Counted from the first letter of the stretch, positions 41,895-51,433 are shown. The stretch is DNA of 64,000 nucleotides from Amycolatopsis sp. 2-15 (GCF_030285625.1 NZ_CP127294.1:3482001-3546000), one strand, 5' to 3'. Notes: generated by a model from the letters alone, not told the origin. Made by a program: numbers and translations.

Positions 41895-43925
41895 ATGATC
41901 GGAGTAGACGTCGGCGGCACGTTCACGGACGTGGTGGCGATCGCCGATGGCGAGATCAAAACCGTCAAGGTCGCCACGGACGTGCGCACGACCGAACGCG
42001 GTGTGCTGCGCGGTGCCGAAGAGGTCGGCGTGAGCACGTCCGCGGTCTTCAACCACGCCAGCACCCACGGCCTCAACGCGATCATCACGCGGCGGCTGCC
42101 GAAGATCGCTTTCCTGACCACGCTGGGACACCGGGACATCCTCGACATCGGCCGCACCTGGCGCCCGGTCGAAGGCCTGACGAACCCCGCGTGGCGCCGC
42201 TCCTACGGCGACGCGAACCGGCCGCTCGTGCCCCGGTACCTCCGGCGCGGCATCCGCGAGCGGCTCACCGCCGACGGCGGCATCCTGATCCAGCTCGACG
42301 AGGACCACGCCCGCGAAGAACTCGCGGTGCTGCGCAAATGCGGCGTCGAAGGTGTGGCCATCTGCCTCATCAACGCCTACGTGAACAACCATCACGAAGA
42401 GCGCCTGCGTCAGCTCGTGCACGAGGAGCTCGGCGACATCCCGGTGTCGATCTCAAGCGAGGTCTCCCCGCTCGCCAAGGAGTTCGCGCGTGCGTCGACC
42501 ACGGTCGTCGACGTCTTCATGCGGCTGACGTACGACGCGTACACCAAGCGCCTCGACTCCGGCCTGCGCGACCTCGGCTTCACCGGCGACCTCAACTTCG
42601 CCGACTGCGCCGCGCAGCTCGTGCGCTCCGACGTCGCGATGGAGCACCCGTTCCGCATCGTGTTCGCCGGTCCCGCGGCGGGAACCGTGTCCAGCGCCCA
42701 CTTCGGCGGTCTGATCGGCGCCGGAAACCTGTTGTGCGCGGACGTCGGCGGCACCTCGTGCGACATCAGCATGGTCAGTGACGGCAAGCCGTTCGTGAAC
42801 ACGACGTTCGAGCTCGAACACGACCTGATCGTGAACGCACTGTCCAACGAGGTCTCCAGCATCGGCGCCGGCGGCGGCAGCCTCGTCACGATCAACCCGG
42901 CCGGTGAGCTCAAGGTCGGCCCGGGCAGCGCGGGCGCCGACCCCGGCCCCGCGTGCTACGGCCTCGGCGGCCAGCAGCCGACGACCACCGACACCTGCCT
43001 GCTGATGGGCATCATCGACCCCGACGGGTTCGCCGGCGGCCGCATGAAGCTCGACCCGGACCTGTCCCGGCAAGCCTTCGAAGCGCTCGACTCGAAGCTG
43101 TCGTTCGAGCAGCGCGTGAGCTACGCGTTCAACATCGGCGTGAACAACATCGCCGAGGGCGTCGTGAACATCGCCATCCAGCACGGTGTCGACCCGCGCG
43201 ACTACAGCCTCGTCGCGTACGGCGCCGCCGGCCCGATGCTGCTGCCGGCGGTGCTCGACCTCGTGCACGCGGCCGAAGTCATCGTGCCGCCGCACCCGGG
43301 CCTGTTCTCCGCGCTGGGTCTCGTCAGCTCCGACCTCGTCTACGCCGACAGCCGCAGTGCCTACACGCTGCTCACCTCGGAAGCGGCCGAGCAGGTCGAC
43401 AAGGTCTACCACTCCATGGAAGAGCGGCTGCGCGAACGCCTGCAGGAGAAGGACCGCGACAACATCGAGTTCGTCCGCAGCTTCGACGGCCGCCTCGCCG
43501 GCCAGACGTGGGAGACGCCGTTCATCGGCGTGCCCGCGGGCACGATCGACGCGGACGCTGTCGCGACGATGGTCGCGAACTTCCACGAGGCCTACGCCGA
43601 GCGCTCGGGCAACAAGTTCGAGGCGCTGCCCGTGCAGGGCGTGACCTACCGCGTCCAGGCCGTCGCGAAGGCCGACAAGGTCGAGTACCCGAAGATCCCG
43701 GAGCGCGCCGCGGGCGAGACCCTGCAGCCCACGCGCACGCTGAAGATCCGCTACCTCACCGACGACGTCCTCGACGCCGGCGAGTACCAGCGCGCCGACC
43801 TCCGCGTCGGCGACCAGGTTCCCGGCCCCGCGGTCGTCCGCGAACCGCTGTCCACCACGTTCCTCGTCCCGGGTCAGGTCGCGACCGTCGGGACCTACGG
43901 CGAGCTGCGCATCCGGAAGGCGTGA
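41895..43925 (+). CDS. hyuA: Hydantoinase/oxoprolinase A-type subunit
   Basis: A 676-residue ATP-dependent subunit of the hydantoinase A/acetone-carboxylase beta-like family. MIGVDVGGTFTDVV opens the actin-like ATPase fold, and CADVGGTSCDISMV and VFAGPAAGTVSSA mark the second phosphate and adenosine sites. Together with HyuB it would use ATP to open an amide ring or to carboxylate a ketone; sequence alone does not tell which. ATG at 41895 gives the canonical N-terminus. It is three bases from hyuB. Confidence 0.9.
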   Translation: MIGVDVGGTFTDVVAIADGEIKTVKVATDVRTTERGVLRGAEEVGVSTSAVFNHASTHGLNAIITRRLPKIAFLTTLGHRDILDIGRTWRPVEGLTNPAWRRSYGDANRPLVPRYLRRGIRERLTADGGILIQLDEDHAREELAVLRKCGVEGVAICLINAYVNNHHEERLRQLVHEELGDIPVSISSEVSPLAKEFARASTTVVDVFMRLTYDAYTKRLDSGLRDLGFTGDLNFADCAAQLVRSDVAMEHPFRIVFAGPAAGTVSSAHFGGLIGAGNLLCADVGGTSCDISMVSDGKPFVNTTFELEHDLIVNALSNEVSSIGAGGGSLVTINPAGELKVGPGSAGADPGPACYGLGGQQPTTTDTCLLMGIIDPDGFAGGRMKLDPDLSRQAFEALDSKLSFEQRVSYAFNIGVNNIAEGVVNIAIQHGVDPRDYSLVAYGAAGPMLLPAVLDLVHAAEVIVPPHPGLFSALGLVSSDLVYADSRSAYTLLTSEAAEQVDKVYHSMEERLRERLQEKDRDNIEFVRSFDGRLAGQTWETPFIGVPAGTIDADAVATMVANFHEAYAERSGNKFEALPVQGVTYRVQAVAKADKVEYPKIPERAAGETLQPTRTLKIRYLTDDVLDAGEYQRADLRVGDQVPGPAVVREPLSTTFLVPGQVATVGTYGELRIRKA

Positions 43926-43928
43926 ACC

Positions 43929-45857
43929 ATGACCTCTCTGAAGGACCTCGACGACGCCCAGTTCGCCGAGCTGTACGGCTCCGACCGCTTCACCGCGTCG
44001 GTCCTGTCGAGCCGCATGCGCTACATCGTGCAGCACATGTGCACCGGCCTGCTCAACAACGCGTTCTCGCTCATCCTGCGTGACTGGTACGACTTCGCGG
44101 CGACGATCTCCGGCCCGCCGGAGCAGAACTACCCGATGTCCTCGGTGAGCAACAGCCTCGCGATGTTCCTCGGAACCATGTCCGAGGCCGTGCGCAACAC
44201 CATCGAGGAGTACGGCCCGGAGAACCTCGAGCCGGGTGACGTGATCATCTGCAACGACCCGTACCGCGCGGGCAATCACGTGAACGACATCTGCTTCATC
44301 CGCCCGGTGTTCCACGAGGGCAAGCTGATCTCCCTCGTCACACTGCGCGCGCACCAGCTCGACATGGGCGGCGTGGTTCCGGCGGGCTTCTCCGGCACGA
44401 AGCACAACGTGTATGAGAACGGCCTCGTGATCGCGCCGATGCAGCTGTACAAGAACGACAAGCCGGTGAAGTCGGCGTTCAACCTGATCTTCGACAACGC
44501 CCGCTTCTGCGCGCTGCTGCTGCCGGACATCAAAACGATCTACCAGAACCTGCTGCTCGGCGAGAAGCTGATCCTGGAGAGCGTGGAGCGCTACGGCGCC
44601 GAGGCGTACCTCGGGGCGATCCGCTACTCCACCGACGTGTCGGCCGAGTCCATGAGCAACGCGCTGGCGGAGCTGCCCGACGGGGTGTACGAGGCCGAGG
44701 AAGGCATCGACTGCGACGGCGTCGACGACACCGTCGAATACAAGATCCGGCTGAAGATCACCAAGGCCGCCGACCGGATGGAACTCGATTTCTCGGGCAC
44801 CTCGCCGCAGGCGCGCACGTCGATCAACGCCGGCATCCTCGACACGAAGACCGCCGTCGGCGTCGCGCTGAAGTTCCTCATCGACCCGGCCACGCCGTTC
44901 ACCTCGGGCGCCTACCGGCCGATCGACATCGTGCTGCCGGCCGGCACGTTCATCAGCGCCACCCCGCCCGACGGCGCGGTGTTCCTGTACTGGGAAAGCA
45001 CGGGACCGGTGCTGCTCGCGGTGTTCCGTGCGCTGGAGAAGGCGCTGGGCCGCAAGGCCGTCGGCGGTGACTACGGCTCGCTGAACATCCACAACGCCAA
45101 CGGTGTGCTCGCCGACGGAACCCCATGGGTCACCACTGCCCAGTGCGGCGGCGAGCACGGGCCGTGGGGCGCGACGGAAGCGGGCGACGCGGACAGCTAC
45201 TCCGTGGTCTACCAGGCCAACAACCTGGACCCGGCCACGGAAGCCATCGAGTCCGAGCTGCCGGCCGTGGTGCTGCGCAAGGAGTACGCGCCGGACAGCG
45301 GCGGCGCGGGCGACAACCGTGGTGGTGCGGCCGTGCTCAAGGACACGCTGTACCTGACGGACGCGGAACACTGGTCGAGCCCGTTGCACACCAAGACCGC
45401 GAGCGGTGTCGGGGTCTACGGCGGCGAGGCCGGCGCGCTCGGCGCGACCTGGGTGTTCCACCCGGACTACAAGAACGTCACCAAGGACAAGGACCTCATC
45501 GGTACCGAACCCGAGGTCTACGCGGGCGCCACGCCGGTCGCCGGGATGCTCGACCCGAAGACCAAGACCGTGGATCCGGACGGCGAGTACTTCTACTTCG
45601 CCAGCACGCCGGTGTGGCACACCAAGCCCAACGCGGTGTTCCGCTACCTCACCAACGGTGGTGGGGGCTGGGGTTCGCCGCTGCAGCGTGACCCCGAACG
45701 CGTGCGCCGCGACGTGCGCGACGAGTACGTGACCATCGAGGGCGCGTACCGCGACTACGGCGTGGTGATCTCCGGCGACCCGCACGGTGACCCGGAGAAC
45801 CTGAAGATCGACCAGGAAGCCACCGCCAAGCGCCGCGCCGAGCTGGCCGCGAAGTAG
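43929..45857 (+). CDS. hyuB: Hydantoinase/oxoprolinase B-type subunit
   Basis: A 642-residue partner of HyuA. Signature segments are VQHMCTGLLNNAFSLIL, GDVIICNDPYRAGNHVNDIC (metal-binding aspartate and histidine) and APDSGGAGDNRGGAAV. The A and B subunits form the enzymes 5-oxoprolinase, N-methylhydantoinase, and acetone or acetophenone carboxylase. No carboxylase-type small zinc subunit was recognised beside it. Confidence 0.9.
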   Translation: MTSLKDLDDAQFAELYGSDRFTASVLSSRMRYIVQHMCTGLLNNAFSLILRDWYDFAATISGPPEQNYPMSSVSNSLAMFLGTMSEAVRNTIEEYGPENLEPGDVIICNDPYRAGNHVNDICFIRPVFHEGKLISLVTLRAHQLDMGGVVPAGFSGTKHNVYENGLVIAPMQLYKNDKPVKSAFNLIFDNARFCALLLPDIKTIYQNLLLGEKLILESVERYGAEAYLGAIRYSTDVSAESMSNALAELPDGVYEAEEGIDCDGVDDTVEYKIRLKITKAADRMELDFSGTSPQARTSINAGILDTKTAVGVALKFLIDPATPFTSGAYRPIDIVLPAGTFISATPPDGAVFLYWESTGPVLLAVFRALEKALGRKAVGGDYGSLNIHNANGVLADGTPWVTTAQCGGEHGPWGATEAGDADSYSVVYQANNLDPATEAIESELPAVVLRKEYAPDSGGAGDNRGGAAVLKDTLYLTDAEHWSSPLHTKTASGVGVYGGEAGALGATWVFHPDYKNVTKDKDLIGTEPEVYAGATPVAGMLDPKTKTVDPDGEYFYFASTPVWHTKPNAVFRYLTNGGGGWGSPLQRDPERVRRDVRDEYVTIEGAYRDYGVVISGDPHGDPENLKIDQEATAKRRAELAAK

Positions 45858-45868
45858 GGGAGGAACCG

Positions 45869-46264
45869 TTGTCCGAGAACGGGACTGACGTCGACCGGCA
45901 GAACAAGCTGCGGGAGACCTTTCTCGCCGAGCGCGGGTACTGGAACACGTTCTGGGAAGGGCTGCTGAGCCTGGACCCGGACTTCTTCGAGGCGTACCTG
46001 AACTTTTCGGCCGTGCCGTGGCGCAAGGGGGTGCTGGAGCCGAAGGTCAAGGAGCTGATCTACACCGCGATCGACGCGTCCACCACGCACCTCTACGAGC
46101 CCGGGCTGCGCCAGCACATCCGCAACGCCCTCGGGTACGGGGCCACCAAGGAGGAGATCATGGAGGTGCTGGAGCTCACGAGCGTGCTCGGAATCCACAC
46201 CTGCACCCTCGGGGTTCCCGTGCTGATGGAGGAACTGGCGGCGCACGAGCAGAAGTCGGCGTGA
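45869..46264 (+). CDS. Carboxymuconolactone decarboxylase (CMD)-like protein
   Basis: A 131-residue helical protein with the CMD pattern VKELIYTAIDASTTHLYEPG, LRQHIRNALGYGATKEEI. The CxxC of AhpD-type peroxidases is absent, so a redox role is unlikely and a decarboxylase/lactonase-like or structural role is possible. It starts with TTG at 45869 behind GGGAGGAACC. Its stop overlaps the following SDR start by four bases. Confidence 0.82.
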   Translation: MSENGTDVDRQNKLRETFLAERGYWNTFWEGLLSLDPDFFEAYLNFSAVPWRKGVLEPKVKELIYTAIDASTTHLYEPGLRQHIRNALGYGATKEEIMEVLELTSVLGIHTCTLGVPVLMEELAAHEQKSA

Positions 46265-47019
46265 GCCACGGAGTACTCGACCCGCGCGGCCCGGCGACCC
46301 TGGCCGGGGCGCGCGCGGTCGTGACCGGCGCGGCGCGCGGGATCGGCAGCCGGATCGCGGTGGAGCTCGCACTTGCCGGGGCCCACGTCACGGTGCTCGA
46401 CGCCCGGGATCCCGCCGAGACCGTCGCCGAGATCACCGAGGCCGGCGGTTCCGCCGCCGGACTGGTGGTCGATGTCACCGACCGCACCGCCGCCGCCTCG
46501 GCCATGGCCGAGGCGGCGGGGCCGGGCCGACGGCTTGACGCGCTGGTGACGTGCGCGGCGATCTACGGCGAGACGATGCGGCTCGACGAGGTCTCGGAGT
46601 CCGAAGTGGACGCGGTGCTCGGGGTGAACGTCAAGGGCACACTGTGGTGCATCGGCGGCGCACTGCCGTTCCTGCGTGGCCACAACGCGCGCGTCGTGTG
46701 CATCGGTTCCGTGGCGGGCAAGGTCGGCGGCGTGCTCGCCGGCCCGCACTACGTGGCCAGCAAGGGTGCCGTTCACGCCGTGGTGAAGTGGCTCGCGAAA
46801 ACCGAGGCCCGCAACGGGATCGTCGCCAACGCCGTGGCGCCGGGCGTGGTGGACACGGACATGATCGTGGGCAAGGGGTATTCCGACGACTACAACCCGC
46901 TCGGCCGGCTGGCGCGGCCCGAAGAGATCGCGCGCGTGGCGGCCTTCCTGGCCTCGCCTGCGGCGAGCTACATGACGGGTGCGGTAGTCGACGTCAACGG
47001 GGGTTACGCGATGGGCTGA
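46261..47019 (+). CDS. Short-chain dehydrogenase/reductase
   Basis: A 252-residue classical SDR: VVTGAARGIGSRIA for cofactor, VLDARD at the strand-2 end (acid, NAD preference), Ser in CIGSVAGK and YVASKGAV as catalytic residues. It is coupled to the CMD-like gene (GTGA overlap) and lies 24 bases before a second SDR. Three SDRs in this operon suggest successive or redundant oxidation of a hydroxyl intermediate. Confidence 0.9.
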   Translation: MSHGVLDPRGPATLAGARAVVTGAARGIGSRIAVELALAGAHVTVLDARDPAETVAEITEAGGSAAGLVVDVTDRTAAASAMAEAAGPGRRLDALVTCAAIYGETMRLDEVSESEVDAVLGVNVKGTLWCIGGALPFLRGHNARVVCIGSVAGKVGGVLAGPHYVASKGAVHAVVKWLAKTEARNGIVANAVAPGVVDTDMIVGKGYSDDYNPLGRLARPEEIARVAAFLASPAASYMTGAVVDVNGGYAMG

Positions 47020-47043
47020 GTGCCCCGCGGAAGGAGATCCACT

Positions 47044-47832
47044 GTGGACAAGACAGGCTTCGCGGTCGTCACCGGGGCGGGCTCCGGGATCGGCCGCGCC
47101 TGCGCGCTGCGCCTCGCCGAGGACGGCCGGCCGCTCGTGCTGCTCGACTCCGACGGCGCGGCGGCCGAGCGCACGGCGAAGGAACTTCCCGTGGCCGCGG
47201 CCGCGTTCGCGGTCGACGTCACCGACGAGGAGGCCGTGGCCGACGCGGTGCGCCAGGCCGTCGACCGGTTCGGCCCGCCGAAGGTGCTGGTGAACGCGGC
47301 GGGAATCATCATCCGCAAGAAGCTGCTTGAGTCCAGCGTGGACGAGTGGCGGCGGGTGCTCGACGTGAACCTCACCGGGTACTTCATCCTGCTCAAGCAG
47401 GTGATTCCGGCGATGGCGGCGGGTGGTGGCGGCTCGATCGTGCAGATCGCGTCGATCGCCGGGCACACCGGATATGGCTTTTCGTCGTACACGGCGGCGA
47501 AAGGTGGGGTGCTGGCGCTGACGAAGCAGCTGGCCGCCGAGCTGGCCGCCGACGGGATCCGCATCAACTCCGTGAGTCCCGGCGTCGTCCACAGCGGACT
47601 GAACCGCGACACGCTGGGCAACGAGAACATCCGCGCGGCCACGGTGGCCAACACGCCGCTGGGCCGCATCGGCGAGCCGGACGACATCGCGCGCGTGGTG
47701 GCGTTCCTGGCGGGGCCGGGCGCGGACTACGTCACGGGCACCGACCTGGTCGCCGACGGCGGCATGATCAGCACCATCCACTGGGGATCGGCCGGAGGCG
47801 AGCTGCACAGCTTCCACGCACAGGAGCGCTGA
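47044..47832 (+). CDS. Short-chain dehydrogenase/reductase
   Basis: A 262-residue classical SDR with VVTGAGSGIGRACA, VLLDSDG, NAAG, Ser in QIASIAGH and YTAAKGGV. The acid after strand 2 favours NAD(H). GTG at 47044 follows GGAAGGAGATCC. It overlaps the ligase start by one base. It is not closely similar to the neighbouring SDR, so a recent duplication is unlikely. Confidence 0.9.
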   Translation: MDKTGFAVVTGAGSGIGRACALRLAEDGRPLVLLDSDGAAAERTAKELPVAAAAFAVDVTDEEAVADAVRQAVDRFGPPKVLVNAAGIIIRKKLLESSVDEWRRVLDVNLTGYFILLKQVIPAMAAGGGGSIVQIASIAGHTGYGFSSYTAAKGGVLALTKQLAAELAADGIRINSVSPGVVHSGLNRDTLGNENIRAATVANTPLGRIGEPDDIARVVAFLAGPGADYVTGTDLVADGGMISTIHWGSAGGELHSFHAQER

Positions 47833-49337
47833 TGTCGAACTTCGCCACGATCCTCGACCACAACACCGGTCGATACCCGGACAAAGTCGTGCTCAGCCAG
47901 GGTTCGCGGTCTTTGACGAACCGTGAGCTGCTCGCCCGCGTCGACGCGCTGGCGTCCGGGCTCGCGGAGCTGGGCATCGGCCGCGGTGACGTCGTCGGGC
48001 TGCTGCTGTACAACCACCTCGAGTTCCTGGAGGCGGTTTTCGCGGTGAACCGGATCGGGGCGGCGTTCCTTCCGCTCAACTACCGGCTCTCACCCGAGGA
48101 ATGGCGCTACATCCTCGAACACTCGGGTGCGGTGGCGTTGCTGACGGAGCCGGAGTTCCAGTCCGCTGTGGACGCTCTGCCGTTGCCCGGTCTGAAGCAG
48201 CGGCTGCTGCTCGGCGGCAGTGTTTCGGGCTGGACGTCGTACGAGGACCTGGTGGACACGAACTTCGGCCGTGCGGTGACGCCGGCGTCGGTCGGCGCCG
48301 ACGACCTGCAGCGGCTGATGTACACGTCCGGCACGACCTCGCGGCCGAAGGGTGTGCAGATCACGCACGGGAACCTGGCGTGGAAGAACCTCGGCCACCT
48401 CGTCGAGTTCGGCATCACCGCCCAGGACGTGACGTTGGTGTGCGGGCCGCTGTACCACGTCGGCGGGTTCGACCTGCCCGGCGTCGGCACGCTGCACGCG
48501 GGCGGTTCGCTGATCGTGCTGCGGAAGTTCGACGCGGCCGAGGTCGTGGACACGATCGAACGCGAACGGCCGACCAACATCTGGCTGGCGCCCTCGATGA
48601 TGAACGCGATCCTGCAGCTGCCCGGCATCCTGGAGCGCGACACGTCGTCGATCCGGTTCATCATCGGCGGCGGGGAGAAGATGCCGGTGCCGTTGGTGGA
48701 GAAGATCCTCGCCGCGTTCCCGAAAGCGTGGTTCTCCGACGCGTACGGGCTCACCGAAACCGTGTCGGGCGACACCTTCAACGACCCGGGGCACATGCTG
48801 GCCAAGGTCGGTTCGGTCGGGCGGCCGGTGGTGCACCTGGAAGTCCGGATCGTCGACGAGGCCGGGGCGCCGCTGCCCACCGGCGAGTTGGGTGAGATCG
48901 CGTTGCGCGGGCCCAAGGTGAGCATCGGGTACTGGCGCGACGAGGCCGCGACGGCCAAGGCGTTCCGCGACGGCTGGTTCCACACCGGCGACGTCGGACG
49001 GCTCGACGAGGACGGCTATCTGTATGTCGAGGACCGCAAGAAGGACATGATCGTGTCCGGCGGCGAGAACATCGCGACGCCGGAGGTGGAGCGCGTGCTC
49101 TACGAGCACCCGGACGTCGTCGAGGCGGCGGTGGTCGGCATGGGCCATCCACGGTGGGGTGAGGTGCCGCAGGCATTCGTAGTGCTGCGCCCGGGTGCGG
49201 CGCGCGACCGGGACGCGCTGGTGGCGTTCTGCCGGGAGCGGCTGGCGAAGTTCAAGGTGCCGGCGGACCTGGTGTTTCTCGACGAGCTGCCGCGGACGCC
49301 GTCGGGCAAGGTGCTGAAAAGGAATCTGCGCGGATGA
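47832..49337 (+). CDS. Acyl-CoA ligase (AMP-forming)
   Basis: A 501-residue ANL enzyme: P-loop LMYTSGTTSRPKG, adenine region DAYGLTETVSG, hinge TGDVGRLDEDGY and VEDRKKDMIVSGGEN, catalytic lysine in TPSGKVLKR. The length fits short/medium-chain or aromatic acid ligases. It would activate the acid made by the upstream enzymes to a CoA thioester for beta-oxidation by the nearby dehydrogenase and hydratase. Stop overlaps the next SDR by four bases. Confidence 0.9.
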   Translation: MSNFATILDHNTGRYPDKVVLSQGSRSLTNRELLARVDALASGLAELGIGRGDVVGLLLYNHLEFLEAVFAVNRIGAAFLPLNYRLSPEEWRYILEHSGAVALLTEPEFQSAVDALPLPGLKQRLLLGGSVSGWTSYEDLVDTNFGRAVTPASVGADDLQRLMYTSGTTSRPKGVQITHGNLAWKNLGHLVEFGITAQDVTLVCGPLYHVGGFDLPGVGTLHAGGSLIVLRKFDAAEVVDTIERERPTNIWLAPSMMNAILQLPGILERDTSSIRFIIGGGEKMPVPLVEKILAAFPKAWFSDAYGLTETVSGDTFNDPGHMLAKVGSVGRPVVHLEVRIVDEAGAPLPTGELGEIALRGPKVSIGYWRDEAATAKAFRDGWFHTGDVGRLDEDGYLYVEDRKKDMIVSGGENIATPEVERVLYEHPDVVEAAVVGMGHPRWGEVPQAFVVLRPGAARDRDALVAFCRERLAKFKVPADLVFLDELPRTPSGKVLKRNLRG

Positions 49338-50077
49338 ACGAGTTCGACCTGACGGGAAAGGTCGCCTGGGTGACGGGCGCCGGCAAGGGCCTGGGCCGGG
49401 CGATCGCGGTCGCCTTGGCCTCGGCCGGAGCGACGCTGGCCGTAACCTCGCGGACCGAGGACGACCTCACGTCGTTGGCGGCGGAGGTCGGCGGGGCTCT
49501 GGTGCTGCCGGGTTCGGTTTCAGATCCGTCCTTTGCGGACAGTGCCGTTTCCCGGATCGTCTCCGACCACGGGCGCTTGGACGTGTGCGTGACCGCGGCC
49601 GGGATCAGCCCGACCTTCCGGCGCAGCGAGCAGGGTAGTGACGACGTCTGGGCACATGTGCTGGACGTGAACCTGTCAGGCACGTACTACTGCGCCCGCG
49701 CCGCCGGGCGGCAGATGCTCACGCAGGGTGCGGGGTCGATCATCACGGTGTCGTCGGTGCACGCGCGCACCGGTTTCGACCGCATCGCCGCCTACGCCGC
49801 GAGCAAGGGTGGTGTCGAGGCGCTGTCGCGGGTGCTCGCCGTGGAGTGGGCGCCGAAGGGTGTGCGTGTGAACGTGCTGGCGCCGGGCTACTTCCACACC
49901 GATCTGTCCGAGGGCCTCGTCGCCAGCAAGTGGGGCGAGCGGATCCTGGCGAACATTCCGCAGAACCGCGTGGCGTCGCCGCCGGAACTCGGTGGTGCGG
50001 CGGTGTATCTGGCGTCGGACGCGTCTTCATACACGACCGGCTCGACGCTCACTGTGGACGGTGGCTGGACGGCGTAA
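49334..50077 (+). CDS. Short-chain dehydrogenase/reductase
   Basis: A 247-residue classical SDR: WVTGAGKGLGRAIA, Ser in TVSSVHAR, YAASKGGV, and the usual C-terminal TGSTLTVDGGW. The arginine in TSRTED after strand 2 points to NADPH. Last gene of the hydantoinase cluster; its final 29 bases overlap the convergent transporter-like gene. Confidence 0.9.
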   Translation: MNEFDLTGKVAWVTGAGKGLGRAIAVALASAGATLAVTSRTEDDLTSLAAEVGGALVLPGSVSDPSFADSAVSRIVSDHGRLDVCVTAAGISPTFRRSEQGSDDVWAHVLDVNLSGTYYCARAAGRQMLTQGAGSIITVSSVHARTGFDRIAAYAASKGGVEALSRVLAVEWAPKGVRVNVLAPGYFHTDLSEGLVASKWGERILANIPQNRVASPPELGGAAVYLASDASSYTTGSTLTVDGGWTA

Positions 50078-51383
50078 GAGCCGGCTCCGGGGCGAGCACG
50101 AAGTCTTCGCGGCGGAAAACGCCTTCGCGGAAGAACGTCCGGCGTGCGGTGGGTTGCCGGCCGGGCGCGGTCACCACGAGGTCCACGAACTGCTCAGGCA
50201 GTCCGCCGACGGCGAAGGCACCCTCGGCGTCGGCGGTGGTCCGCACGAGCTGCCGGCCTTTTCCGTCGGTGACGGTGAGGATCGCGCCGCCGACGCGCTC
50301 GCCGGTGGTGGAGCGCACGGTGCCGATCAGCATGGGCACGAGCTCGCCGAAGCGGTGGCCGTGGGTCGGGAGGGCCGTGGGCCGCGGCATCTCGAGCACG
50401 GGATCTTCCACCGGCGGCTGGGTTTCCGTAGTGGACTGCCGGCGAACCCGCAGCGCGTGACCCGCGTTCAGGGCGATACCGAGCGCGAGCCAGGCACACA
50501 GCACCAGGACGTGTCCTGCGACGCCGGTGCCGTGGAAGTAGAAGACGCCGCGCAGTGCGTCGTTAAGATTGCCCATCGGCAGGATCGGGTGCAGGGCGCG
50601 GAACAGCGCGGGCTGCATCTGCGGCGGGATGATGCCGCCGCTGGACGCGGAGCTGAAGATGACGAACAGCGTGACCGCGACGCCGGGGAAGAACTGCTTG
50701 AAGATCGGCACGAGGCCTTGGGAGACCAGGGAAACCACGAGGCTCGCCAGGAACGCGAGCGGGATCGCGACCGGGTCGCCCGGGATCACGTCCATGGCGT
50801 GGGCGATGAGGAAGCCCGCCACCGACAGGAACGCCGCCCAGCCGACGAACGTGAGCATCCGCGCGCGGCGGCTGAGCCCGACCGCGCGCAGCAGCATCAT
50901 GACGATGAAGTAGCTCGGCAGGCTCCACGCGGTCAGCAGGTAGAACAGTCCATTGCCCAGCGGGTCGCCGGCGACGGTCGGCGCGAGGTCGACGACGGTG
51001 AGCTTCCCGTTGGCCAGGGGTGTGAACGTCTGGGTGAGCAGTGACTGGAGGGTGAAGCCGTTGGCTTTGGCGACGTAGAGCACGGGGTGTGTTGAGTCCG
51101 GTGCGAAGGCCCCGCTGGTGGTGCGGTCGAGCACGGCTTCGCGGGCCGCTTGCGCGTCGGGCACGGCGACCACGTGGAACCCATCGGGGCTCACTTTGTC
51201 GAGCTGGCTTTGCACGCGGATCGCGGCCGCCGGGTCGGCGACGGCCACCGGCACCTCGTGCGGCTGCGGCCGGTGGAAGGCGGCGAGATAAACCACGGCA
51301 AAACCGAGAAAAAGGACAACGGGGAACCAAAGGTTCTCGGCGAGGGTGCGGGTGATCGAGGGCTTGGCCAGTTCTTCCGCCAT
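50049..51383 (-). CDS. YhgE/Pip-like ABC-2 membrane protein with C-terminal carboxypeptidase-regulatory-like domain
   Basis: A 444-residue protein. A first membrane helix (about 20-38) is followed by an external domain (40-150) and five or so helices (about 160-335), the layout of YhgE/Pip and ABC-2-type permeases. Residues about 365-440 (IGTVRSTTGERVGGAILTVT, TTADAEGAFAVGGLP, VVTAPGRQPTA) form a carboxypeptidase-regulatory-like beta domain, an uncommon addition. It probably moves or senses a hydrophobic compound. It diverges from a TetR gene across 50 bases holding two overlapping palindromes. ATG at 51383. Confidence 0.75.
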   Translation of the reverse strand: MAEELAKPSITRTLAENLWFPVVLFLGFAVVYLAAFHRPQPHEVPVAVADPAAAIRVQSQLDKVSPDGFHVVAVPDAQAAREAVLDRTTSGAFAPDSTHPVLYVAKANGFTLQSLLTQTFTPLANGKLTVVDLAPTVAGDPLGNGLFYLLTAWSLPSYFIVMMLLRAVGLSRRARMLTFVGWAAFLSVAGFLIAHAMDVIPGDPVAIPLAFLASLVVSLVSQGLVPIFKQFFPGVAVTLFVIFSSASSGGIIPPQMQPALFRALHPILPMGNLNDALRGVFYFHGTGVAGHVLVLCAWLALGIALNAGHALRVRRQSTTETQPPVEDPVLEMPRPTALPTHGHRFGELVPMLIGTVRSTTGERVGGAILTVTDGKGRQLVRTTADAEGAFAVGGLPEQFVDLVVTAPGRQPTARRTFFREGVFRREDFVLAPEPALTPSSHRPQ

Positions 51384-51398
51384 GGCCGTCACATTATC

Positions 51399-51422
51399 TT
51401 GCAGTACTGCAAAAGTGCAGTA
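51399..51422. promoter_or_regulatory. Overlapping palindromes, TetR operator
   Basis: TTGCAGTACTGCAA (51399-51412) is a perfect palindrome and overlaps TACTGCAAAAGTGCAGTA (51405-51422), seven-base arms with a four-base spacer. The site lies between the divergent membrane-protein and TetR starts, 16 and 12 bases away, so binding would block both. Confidence 0.72.
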
Positions 51423-51433
51423 GTGTAAGAAAG

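Noticed and set aside
42453..45785. 1110-residue open frame on the reverse strand opposite hyuA and hyuB
   Set aside because: It is the antisense shadow of two well-recognised genes; its composition is Arg/Val/His-rich without motifs, as expected from high-GC codon bias.
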